A program made the position numbers and the translations under genes. The notes below the pieces were generated by a model. It was not told where the DNA came from. It did not search any database and was given only the letters and a program-made list of their open reading frames with translations. From Pseudomonadota bacterium (GTDB lineage: Bacteria; Pseudomonadota; Alphaproteobacteria; Acetobacterales; Acetobacteraceae), in NCBI GenBank assembly GCA_021805485.1, contig JAJZFF010000004.1, forward strand, positions 1 to 13,454: DNA of 13,454 bases, in the 5' to 3' direction. Below, one piece after another: positions 7,056-13,171 of the stretch; position 1 is the stretch's first letter, and each line of letters starts with the position of its first letter.

Positions 7056-8147
7056 ATGGCGGCCGACCCTATCGCCGGTGACCCAAGGTTCTTCGCCCGC
7101 ACCGGGCCGCACCGTCTCGCGGCGCTGGCGGCGGCCGCGGGGGCGACGCTGGCCGAGGGCGCCCAGGCTGAGACCGAGTTCGATTCGGTCGCCCCCCTGC
7201 AGCGGGCCGGCCCCCGTGCGGTAAGCTTTCTCGACAATCGGCGCTATGCGCCGTTGCTCGAGACGACGCAGGCGGGTGCGGTGATCGTCCATCCCGACCT
7301 CGCCCCCCGCGTGCCGGCCGGCTGCGCGCCGGTCCTGACCAAGGAGCCATACGCCGCGTGGGCCCGCATCGCAGCGCTCTTCCACCCGCCGCCGCCGCTT
7401 CGCCCCGGGCGCCATCCGAGCGCAGTGATCGATCCCGCCGCGGTGATCGATCCCACCGCCGAGATCGGGCCGCTCGCCGTGGTCGGCGCCGGCGCCGAGA
7501 TCGGGCCGCGCTGCCGGATCGGACCGGGAGCGGTGGTCGGGGATGGCGTCGTGATCGGGCCCGATGGCCGGGTCGGCGCGCTGACCAGCATCAGCCATGC
7601 CCTGATCGGCGCCCGGGTCTTCATCTATCCCGGCGCGCGCATCGGCCAGGACGGCTTCGGCTTCGCCACCACCGAAACGGGCTTCCTCACGGTCCCGCAG
7701 CTTGGGCGGGTGATCATCGAGGACGATGTGGAGATCGGCGCCAATACGACGATCGATCGCGGCTCGGCTCAGGACACGGTGATCGGCGCCGGATCCCGCC
7801 TCGACAACCTGGTGCAGATCGGGCACAACGTACGGATCGGTCGGAACTGCATCCTCGTTGCCCAGTCTGGCATTTCAGGCTCCACCGAACTCGGGGACTT
7901 CGTCGTTGTCGGTGGCCAGGTGGGAATGGCCGGCCATCTGCGGATCGGTCGCAAGGCTCGGATCGGGGCGCAGGCGGGGGTGATGTCCGATGTCGCGGAG
8001 GGGGCGGATGTCGTCGGGAGTCCGGCGCAGCCAATCCGGGAGTTCTTCCGCCAGGTCGCGGTGCTGCGAAAGCTGGCACGGCCAGCCTTTCGGGGCAGGA
8101 GCGAGAGGCCGGACGACACGGCCGGCGGGACCAACGATCAAGACTGA
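7056..8147 (+). CDS. lpxD: UDP-3-O-acylglucosamine N-acyltransferase
   Basis: This cytoplasmic enzyme transfers a 3-hydroxyacyl chain from ACP to the 2-amino group of UDP-3-O-acyl-glucosamine, the third step of lipid A synthesis. It has 363 residues. The N-terminal uridine-binding domain (about 1-115) includes AVSFLDNRRYAPLL. A left-handed beta-helix of hexapeptide repeats (about 120-320) has many I-G-x-x-x-x units. The catalytic His is in QIGHNVRIG (His257, matching E. coli His239 by eye), near IYPGARIGQDGFGF. A C-terminal helical stretch (IREFFRQVAVLRKL) is followed by a polar tail. ATG 7056 lies 8 nt after the previous stop with only a weak Shine-Dalgarno (CGGA), so translation may be coupled to the upstream gene. 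Confidence 0.96.
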   Translation: MAADPIAGDPRFFARTGPHRLAALAAAAGATLAEGAQAETEFDSVAPLQRAGPRAVSFLDNRRYAPLLETTQAGAVIVHPDLAPRVPAGCAPVLTKEPYAAWARIAALFHPPPPLRPGRHPSAVIDPAAVIDPTAEIGPLAVVGAGAEIGPRCRIGPGAVVGDGVVIGPDGRVGALTSISHALIGARVFIYPGARIGQDGFGFATTETGFLTVPQLGRVIIEDDVEIGANTTIDRGSAQDTVIGAGSRLDNLVQIGHNVRIGRNCILVAQSGISGSTELGDFVVVGGQVGMAGHLRIGRKARIGAQAGVMSDVAEGADVVGSPAQPIREFFRQVAVLRKLARPAFRGRSERPDDTAGGTNDQD

Positions 8148-8153
8148 GCCTCG

Positions 8154-8687
8154 ATGGACGCAATGACACAAAAAAGTATGGGGACCGCCGAGACAAGCGG
8201 GACGATCGCCAAGCCGCTGCCCGAAGCGGCGGAATCTTCCGGCGTCGCGGACATCGCGCGCATCATGCAGGCGATCCCCCACCGCTACCCGTTCCTGCTG
8301 ATCGACCGCGTCGTCGAACTCGTCGCCAATGTCTCGGCCGTCGGGGTCAAGAACGTGTCGGTGAACGAGGCTTTCTTCCAGGGCCACTTCCCCGGTCATC
8401 CGGTGATGCCCGGGGTGCTCATCATCGAGAGCATGGCGCAGACGGCGGCGGTCCTGGTGGTCGAGACACTCGGCCCGGACGCAGCCGGCAAGCTGGTCTA
8501 TTTCATGTCCGTCGAGGGCGCCAAGTTCCGTCGTCCCGTGGTGCCGGGCGACCAGGTCCGGGTGCACGTGCAGAAGCAGCGCAACCGCGGCAATGTGTGG
8601 AAATTCCACGCGGTCGCGCGGGTCGACGGGGTCGCGGTGGCGGAAGCGACCTATTCCGCCATGATCATGGACCAGAAAGGGTCGTGA
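8154..8687 (+). CDS. fabZ: 3-hydroxyacyl-ACP dehydratase FabZ
   Basis: This cytoplasmic hot-dog-fold enzyme dehydrates 3-hydroxyacyl-ACP to trans-2-enoyl-ACP in fatty acid elongation, competing with LpxA and LpxD for the same substrate; linkage to the lpx genes is conserved. Motifs are PHRYPFLLIDR (42-52), GHFPGHPVMPG with catalytic His78, and GVLIIESMAQ with catalytic Glu92, equivalent to P. aeruginosa His49 and Glu63 by eye. The 177-residue product carries about 30 extra N-terminal residues, polar and low in predicted structure, compared with the usual 145-150. ATG 8154 is chosen as the first in frame after lpxD (6-nt gap). ATG 8163 and ATG 8178 are alternatives, and none has a strong Shine-Dalgarno. 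The stop overlaps the lpxA start in a GTGA junction. Confidence 0.96.
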   Translation: MDAMTQKSMGTAETSGTIAKPLPEAAESSGVADIARIMQAIPHRYPFLLIDRVVELVANVSAVGVKNVSVNEAFFQGHFPGHPVMPGVLIIESMAQTAAVLVVETLGPDAAGKLVYFMSVEGAKFRRPVVPGDQVRVHVQKQRNRGNVWKFHAVARVDGVAVAEATYSAMIMDQKGS

Positions 8688-9493
8688 CCGAGATCCATCC
8701 GCGGGCGATCGTGGCCAACGGTGCGACGGTCGGGGCCGGCGTGCGCATCGGACCGTGGTGCCAGATCGGCCCCGATGTCGTCATCGACGATGGCGCCGAG
8801 CTCATTTCCCACGTCGTGGTGGACGGGCACACGCGCATCGGCGCGGAGGCGAAGCTCTGGCCCTTCTGCACGGTCGGGCTGCCGCCGCAGGACCTGAAGT
8901 ACCGCGGCGAGCCGACGCGGACCGAAATCGGGCCGCGAACGCAGATTCGCGAGCACTGCACCATCCATCGCGGCACCATCACCGGCAGCGGCCTCACCCG
9001 CGTCGGCGCCGACTGCCTGCTGATGGCGGTGGTGCATGTGGCGCATGATTGCCTCATCGGCGACCGCGTGATCATCGCCAATAATGTCGTCATGGGCGGC
9101 CATGTCGAAATCGGCGAGGCGGCGGTGATCGGCGGCGCGGCGGCGCTGCATCAATTCGTGCGCGTCGGCCGCGGCGCCATGGTTGGCGGCATGTCCGGCG
9201 TCGAAAGCGATATCATTCCCTTCGGCAGCGTGATCGGCAACCGCGCCCGCCTGGCCGGGCTCAATCTCGTCGGGCTGAAGCGCCGCGGGCACGAGCGCGG
9301 CGCGATCAACCGGCTGCGTGCCGCCTTTCGCAGCCTGTTCCGTGACGACGGCAGCGTCTTCGCCGAGCGGCTGGCACGGGTGCGGGCCGAATATGGCGCC
9401 GACGCCCTGGTGGGCGAACTGCTCGCCTTCATCGATGCGCCGAGCCAGCGCGGCCTGATCCGTACCCTCTCCGACCTCGATCTGTCGGAGTGA
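8684..9493 (+). CDS. lpxA: UDP-N-acetylglucosamine O-acyltransferase
   Basis: This cytoplasmic trimer transfers a 3-hydroxyacyl chain from ACP to the 3-OH of UDP-GlcNAc, the first step of lipid A synthesis. The 269-residue product starts VTEIHPRAIV at GTG 8684, which overlaps the fabZ TGA by 4 nt, with GAAAGG just upstream at 8675-8680. Hexapeptide repeats form a left-handed beta-helix (about 1-190), followed by a helical C-terminal domain (NLVGLKRRGHERGAI onward). The catalytic His is in VVHVAHDC (His121, equivalent to E. coli His125 by eye), and ALHQF carries the counterpart of His160. The acyl-length ruler position (E. coli Gly173) aligns with a Gly in MVGGMSG (about residue 169), consistent with a long 3-hydroxyacyl chain. 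An in-frame extension upstream is a shadow of lpxD and fabZ. Confidence 0.97.
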   Translation: MTEIHPRAIVANGATVGAGVRIGPWCQIGPDVVIDDGAELISHVVVDGHTRIGAEAKLWPFCTVGLPPQDLKYRGEPTRTEIGPRTQIREHCTIHRGTITGSGLTRVGADCLLMAVVHVAHDCLIGDRVIIANNVVMGGHVEIGEAAVIGGAAALHQFVRVGRGAMVGGMSGVESDIIPFGSVIGNRARLAGLNLVGLKRRGHERGAINRLRAAFRSLFRDDGSVFAERLARVRAEYGADALVGELLAFIDAPSQRGLIRTLSDLDLSE

Positions 9494-9516
9494 TGGCGCG
9501 CGAGGCTTGAGGCGGC

Positions 9517-10374
9517 ATGGCGCTCGGCATCATCGCCGGCGGAGGGACCTTGCCGGGGCGCGTCGCCGCCGCCGCCGTCGCCTCGGGCCACGAGGTGTTC
9601 CTGGTCGGGCTCGATGGCTTCGCCGATCCCGCCGTGCTCGCCGCCTACCCGCACGCCGTCGCCCGCATCGGCGCCGCCGGGCGGATCCTGCAGTTGCTGC
9701 GCGGGGCCGGATGCACCGACATCGTCCTCGTCGGGCCGGTGCGGCGCCCCTCGCTGCTGGACCTGCGCCCGGACGCCGAAGGCGCGCGGCTGCTGGCGCG
9801 GATCGGTCGGGCCGCGTTCGGCGGTGATGACGGCCTGCTGGCCGCCATCGTCCGCGTCCTCGCCGAGGAAGGGTTCCGGGTCATCGGCGCGCACGAGGTG
9901 TTCACCGAGGCGCTGGCACCGCCCGGATTGCTGACCAGAATCGGCCCGGACGCGCAGGCACTTGCTGATATCGCGCGTGGCCGCGAGGTGGTTCAGGCGC
10001 TGGGGAGCGCCGATGTCGGTCAGGCTTGCGTCGTCCAGCAGGGCATCGTGCTGGCGGTGGAAGCCATCGAAGGCACCGATGCGATGCTGGCCCGCTGCGG
10101 CGCTCTGGCCCGGCCGGGCCCGGGCGGGGTTCTGGTCAAACTCGTCAAGCCGGGACAAGATCGCCGCGCCGATCTGCCGACGCTCGGCGTCGAGTCGGTC
10201 CGGGCGGCACGTGTGGCGGGTCTGCGTGGCATCGCGTTCGAGGCTGGCGGGACGCTGCTTGCCGACCGGGCGGCGATGATCGCCACGGCCGAGGCAGCCG
10301 GGCTGTTCCTGCTCGGGGTCGGGCCGGAGCCCATCGAACCGAGCCCATCAAACCAGAAAGGAGCACGCGGATGA
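9517..10374 (+). CDS. lpxI: UDP-2,3-diacylglucosamine pyrophosphatase LpxI
   Basis: This enzyme hydrolyses UDP-2,3-diacylglucosamine to lipid X and UMP, the fourth step of lipid A synthesis. LpxI (DUF1009 family) replaces the unrelated LpxH in alphaproteobacteria and was characterised in Caulobacter. The 285-residue product begins with [16 protein letters not shown], the typical N-terminal Gly-rich motif. It contains GPVRRPSL and [25 protein letters not shown], then [19 protein letters not shown] and the conserved K-x2-KP-x-QD-x2-x-D-x-P block at 208-224, including Asp215 and Asp219. ATG 9517 has GAGG at 9509-9512, 4 nt upstream. It lies 23 nt after lpxA and overlaps gloA by 4 nt (ATGA). The last ~12 residues are polar and probably disordered. 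Confidence 0.94.
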   Translation: MALGIIAGGGTLPGRVAAAAVASGHEVFLVGLDGFADPAVLAAYPHAVARIGAAGRILQLLRGAGCTDIVLVGPVRRPSLLDLRPDAEGARLLARIGRAAFGGDDGLLAAIVRVLAEEGFRVIGAHEVFTEALAPPGLLTRIGPDAQALADIARGREVVQALGSADVGQACVVQQGIVLAVEAIEGTDAMLARCGALARPGPGGVLVKLVKPGQDRRADLPTLGVESVRAARVAGLRGIAFEAGGTLLADRAAMIATAEAAGLFLLGVGPEPIEPSPSNQKGARG

Positions 10375-10772
10375 CCGCCGAGACCGGACGCTACCTGCAC
10401 ACCATGCTGCGCGTGAAGCGGCTGGAGGCCAGCATCGATTTCTACACGCGGCTCCTCGGCATGAAGGAGCTGCGCCGCCGCGAGGTGCCGGAGGGAAAAT
10501 ACACACTGGCCTTCCTCGGCTACGGGCCGGAGGAAACCCACACCGTGCTCGAGCTGACCTACAACTGGGGCAAGGATGACGGCTACGAGCCTGGCACGGC
10601 GTTCGGCCATCTCGCCATCGGCGTCCGCGACGTCGCGGCGACCTGCGCGAGGCTGCGCGCCGAGGGCGTCGCCATCGTGCGGGAACCCGGCCCGGTGAAG
10701 TTCGGCTCGACGATCATCGCCTTCATCGAAGATCCGGACGGCTACAAGATCGAACTCATCGAGCGCGCCTAG
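10371..10772 (+). CDS. gloA: Lactoylglutathione lyase (glyoxalase I)
   Basis: This cytoplasmic metalloenzyme isomerises the hemithioacetal of methylglyoxal and glutathione to S-lactoylglutathione, detoxifying methylglyoxal. The 133-residue product closely resembles E. coli GloA along its whole length: [37 protein letters not shown], and [12 protein letters not shown] at the end. The four metal ligands are present as His10, Glu61, His80 and Glu128, matching E. coli His5, Glu56, His74 and Glu122 by eye. Its short form suggests the Ni-dependent class. ATG 10371 overlaps the lpxI stop (ATGA) and has an excellent Shine-Dalgarno, AAAGGAG at 10357-10363, 7 nt upstream. It is the last plus-strand gene of the cluster and occupies the place where lpxB is often found. 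The frame extends upstream of this ATG only as a shadow of lpxI. Confidence 0.96.
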   Translation: MTAETGRYLHTMLRVKRLEASIDFYTRLLGMKELRRREVPEGKYTLAFLGYGPEETHTVLELTYNWGKDDGYEPGTAFGHLAIGVRDVAATCARLRAEGVAIVREPGPVKFGSTIIAFIEDPDGYKIELIERA

Positions 10773-10780
10773 AGTCTGTC

Positions 10781-10840
10781 AGGCGCCTCCAACCGCGCCT
10801 CGGCCCGATCCCGCCATGCGCGGCAGCGGGACCGGGGCCG
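10781..10840. terminator. Candidate hairpins between convergent gloA and ctrA
   Basis: A long imperfect hairpin pairs CGGCCCGATCCCGC (10801-10814) with GCGGGACCGGGGCCG (10826-10840) around an 11-nt loop. A smaller one pairs AGGCGC (10781-10786) with GCGCCT (10795-10800). Their position between two convergent stop codons suits a bidirectional terminator. Neither side has a T-run, so classical intrinsic termination is not clear. Confidence 0.45.
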
Positions 10841-10854
10841 GGCGATGCCACCCG

Positions 10855-11589
10855 TCAGGCGCCGGCGGCGGCGAGCATGGGTTCGTCGATGCGCTCGGCG
10901 GGGACGTGCAGGCTCTCGGCCGGGTCGCGCAGCATGTAGCCGCGGCCCCAGACGGTCGCGATCATGTTGCCGACCCCGGCCTGCGCCATCTTCTTGCGCA
11001 GCTTGCAGATGAACACGTCGATGATCTTGATCTCGGGCTCGTCGATCCCGCCATAGAGATGGTTGAGGAACGCCTCCTTCGTGAGAACGAAGCCGCGGCG
11101 CAGCACGAGCAGCTCGAGGATCGAGTATTCCTTGCTGGTCAGATGGATGCGCTGGTCGTCGACGGTCGCGTTGCGGCTGTCCAGATTGAGCACCAGCTTG
11201 CCGACGCGGATCTCCGAATGGCTGAAGCCCTTGCTGCGGCGGATGATCGCCTGGATGCGGGCGGTCAGTTCGGCCTTGTCGAAGGGCTTGGAGAGGAAAT
11301 CGTCGGCGCCGAGGCCGAAGCCCTTGACCTTGGCCTGCGGGCGCGACGTGCCGGACAGAATCAGAACCGGCGTCTCGATGCGCGCGGCCCGCATCCGGCG
11401 AACGACCTCGAACCCCTCGATATCCGGGAGGGCGAGGTCGAGCAGCACGATGTCGTAATCATAATGGCGGACAAGATCCAGCGCTTCCTCACCGGTGTCC
11501 ACCTGATCCACTACGGCGCCGTTCGAACGAAGCAGTAATGAGACTGACCGAGAAACCGTGAGATCATCCTCGACAAGCAGAACGCGCAT
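10855..11589 (-). CDS. ctrA: Cell cycle / motility response regulator CtrA
   Basis: This OmpR-family response regulator is the alphaproteobacterial master regulator of cell cycle, flagella and division genes; it is phosphorylated by the CckA-ChpT relay. The receiver domain (1 to about 115) has the acidic Glu7-Asp8-Asp9, phospho-acceptor Asp51 in VLLDLALPD, Ser79 and Lys101 in SKPF. The winged-helix DNA-binding domain (about 125-225) is nearly diagnostic of CtrA: HLTSKEYSILELL, then LTKEAFLNHLYGG, DEPEIKIIDVFICKLRKK and TVWGRGYMLRDP. The product is 244 residues, against 231 for Caulobacter CtrA. The extra length is a tail ending in AAAGA rather than the Ala-Ala required for ClpXP proteolysis in Caulobacter. 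GGAGGT (complement of 11596-11601) lies 6 nt before the ATG. It is divergent from fliI and convergent with gloA. Confidence 0.96.
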   Translation of the reverse strand: MRVLLVEDDLTVSRSVSLLLRSNGAVVDQVDTGEEALDLVRHYDYDIVLLDLALPDIEGFEVVRRMRAARIETPVLILSGTSRPQAKVKGFGLGADDFLSKPFDKAELTARIQAIIRRSKGFSHSEIRVGKLVLNLDSRNATVDDQRIHLTSKEYSILELLVLRRGFVLTKEAFLNHLYGGIDEPEIKIIDVFICKLRKKMAQAGVGNMIATVWGRGYMLRDPAESLHVPAERIDEPMLAAAGA

Positions 11590-11630
11590 CTCAACACCTC
11601 CAGCCTTGATGTCAGCAAACTACCACCTAT

Positions 11631-11643
11631 GCGTGCATCACGC
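11631..11643. promoter_or_regulatory. Perfect dyad GCGTG-CAT-CACGC, candidate operator
   Basis: GCGTG (11631-11635) and CACGC (11639-11643) are perfect inverted arms around CAT. The dyad lies 42-54 bp upstream of the ctrA ATG and about 107 bp upstream of the fliI ATG. A short dyad in an otherwise AT-rich promoter region is typical of a dimeric-regulator site; no specific regulator is recognised. Confidence 0.4.
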
Positions 11644-11704
11644 CAGAGAATTTTCACGTTTGGGGTGCATTTTTCCGGACGCCAAGGCACAAAACGCGCA
11701 ATCT

Positions 11705-11709
11705 GATTC
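11705..11709. promoter_or_regulatory. GANTC site (possible CcrM methylation site)
   Basis: GATTC at 11705-11709 matches GANTC, the target of the cell-cycle methyltransferase CcrM in many alphaproteobacteria. In Caulobacter a GANTC site in ctrA promoter P1 makes transcription methylation-dependent. GANTC is common by chance (many copies occur in this window), and this one is about 115 bp from the ctrA ATG. Confidence 0.3.
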
Positions 11710-11749
11710 ACTTCACCCGCATCATGTCATGTGAGAAGATCCCAAAGGC

Positions 11750-13147
11750 ATGAAAAAACAGCAAACAATCAAAATGAGACTCGACACGGCGCGTGCCGGG
11801 GTGATGCCACTTGCCGGCTACGAGCTGACCGGCCGCATCACCGGGGTCGCCGGGCTCGCAGCCGAAATCCGTGGCCTTGCCAGCCACGTCACCATCGGCA
11901 ATCGCTTGCAGCTGGAGCGCCGCGACGGCGGCGCCGTCGCCGGGGAGGTGATCGGGTTCCGTGCCGGTAACGGCACCGTGATGACGTTCGGTTCGCTCGA
12001 AGGTCTCGGCCCGGGCAGCCCGGCGACCTGCCGCGGCGTGCTTCCCGCCAGTGCGGCACCGCGCCCCCGCAATGGCAGCGCCCTGCATGTTTCGGACGGC
12101 TGGCTCGGCCGGGTCATCGATCCGCTCGGCCAGCCACTGGACGGGCAAGGCCCGCTCCCCGCCGGCACGCGCCCCTGCCTGGTCCGCCCCGCGCCGCTCG
12201 CCCCGACACGCCGGGCGCGGCTCGGCGAGCGCATCGATCTCGGCGTGCGGGCGATGAACCTCTTCGTCACCTGCCGGCGCGGCCAGCGGCTGGGACTCTT
12301 CGCCGGCTCCGGGATCGGCAAGTCCACCCTGCTCGCCATGCTCGCACGCCATGTCGATTGCGACGTCGCCGTGATCGCCCTGGTCGGCGAGCGGGGGCGC
12401 GAGGTCCGCGAATTCATTGAGTCCGATCTCGGCGCCGCCGGGCTCTCCCGCTCGGTGGTGGTGGTCGCGACCTCCGACACCTCGCCGGTGATGCGCCGTG
12501 AGGCGGCCTACACGGCGATGGCCGTCGCCGAGCATTTTCGCGACCGCGGCCAGTCGGTGCTGATGCTGATGGACAGCGTCACCCGCTTCTGCCTCGCGCT
12601 TCGTGAGATCGGACTCTCCGCCGGCGAACCGCCGGCGACGCGCGGCTACCCGCCCAGCGTCTTCGCCGAGCTGCCCCGCCTGCTCGAACGCGCCGGCCCG
12701 GGAGAGGAGACGCCGGGCCGCCCGGCCGGGCATATTTCCGCGATCTTCACCGTTCTGGTCGAGGGCGACGACCATAATGAGCCGGTCGCCGACGCCGTCC
12801 GCGGCATCCTGGACGGCCATGTCGTGCTCGACCGCCGCATCGCCGAGCGTGGCCGCTACCCGGCCATCGACGTGCTGCGCTCGCTGTCGCGAACCATGCC
12901 CGGCTGCAACAGCGACGCTGAAAACGACCTGATCCGGCGGGCACGGGCCATCCTCGCGCTGAACGAGGAGGTCGCCGATCTCGTCCGCCTCGGCGCCTAT
13001 CGCGCGGGCGGGGACAAGGCGGTGGACGAAGCGATCCGCGTCGCCCCTGGGATCGACGCGCTGCTCGGCCAGGCAATCGGTGAGCGCGCCGCGTTCGCCG
13101 ACGGCTTCGCGCGCCTGGCCGCGGCCCTGGAGGCACCATCGGGCTGA
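11750..13147 (+). CDS. fliI: Flagellar type III export ATPase FliI
   Basis: This cytoplasmic hexameric ATPase of the flagellar type III export apparatus is homologous to the F1 beta subunit. It has 465 residues, a normal length. An N-terminal beta-barrel domain (about 20-95) is followed by VSDGWLGRVIDPLGQPLDG, typical of FliI. Walker A GSGIGKST is at 186-193, VGERGREVREF at about 222-232, and Walker B VLMLMDS at 270-276 with Asp275. The segment SVTRFCLALREIGLSAGEPP and then TRGYPPSVFAELPRLLER is characteristic of the flagellar/type III ATPase family. The flagellar rather than virulence assignment rests on overall similarity and the ctrA neighbour. ATG 11750 is the first in frame and has only a weak, distant Shine-Dalgarno (GAGAAG at 11733-11738). 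The first codons are unusually A-rich for this genome. ATG 11774 is an alternative. No fliJ follows within the window. Confidence 0.95.
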   Translation: MKKQQTIKMRLDTARAGVMPLAGYELTGRITGVAGLAAEIRGLASHVTIGNRLQLERRDGGAVAGEVIGFRAGNGTVMTFGSLEGLGPGSPATCRGVLPASAAPRPRNGSALHVSDGWLGRVIDPLGQPLDGQGPLPAGTRPCLVRPAPLAPTRRARLGERIDLGVRAMNLFVTCRRGQRLGLFAGSGIGKSTLLAMLARHVDCDVAVIALVGERGREVREFIESDLGAAGLSRSVVVVATSDTSPVMRREAAYTAMAVAEHFRDRGQSVLMLMDSVTRFCLALREIGLSAGEPPATRGYPPSVFAELPRLLERAGPGEETPGRPAGHISAIFTVLVEGDDHNEPVADAVRGILDGHVVLDRRIAERGRYPAIDVLRSLSRTMPGCNSDAENDLIRRARAILALNEEVADLVRLGAYRAGGDKAVDEAIRVAPGIDALLGQAIGERAAFADGFARLAAALEAPSG

Positions 13148-13171
13148 AGCCGGGGCGGCGAGCGGCCGATC

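Larger units (their letters stand above)
11590..11749. promoter_or_regulatory. Divergent ctrA / fliI intergenic region
   Basis: This 160-bp stretch is clearly more AT-rich than the surrounding coding DNA and must hold the ctrA promoter (leftward) and probably the fliI promoter (rightward). I could not assign -35/-10 boxes with confidence on either strand. There is no TTAA tetramer, so no canonical TTAA-N7-TTAA CtrA box. No GG-N10-GC sigma-54 pattern was recognised. A dyad and one GANTC site inside it are listed separately. Confidence 0.7.

Noticed and set aside
6102..7826. 574-codon minus-strand frame opposite the Skp-like gene and lpxD
   Set aside because: Antisense shadow of Ala/Pro-rich coding sequence with no domain signal.
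7358..9493. 711-codon plus-strand frame joining an lpxD shadow to lpxA
   Set aside because: The part before 8684 is an Arg-rich out-of-frame reading of lpxD and fabZ; the real lpxA begins at GTG 8684 at the GTGA junction. Not a fusion protein.
10779..10863. Direct repeat GTCAGGCGCC at 10779-10788 and 10854-10863 as a possible insertion or attachment site
   Set aside because: Only 10 bp, the second copy overlaps the ctrA stop codon, nothing mobile lies between the copies, and AGGCGCC-type words are frequent in this GC-rich DNA.
10816..11538. 240-codon plus-strand frame opposite ctrA
   Set aside because: Overlaps almost all of ctrA in antisense. CtrA matches its family end to end, and this frame shows no motif.
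11708..12820. 370-codon minus-strand frame opposite fliI
   Set aside because: Antisense to the FliI ATPase domain and without any recognisable feature.
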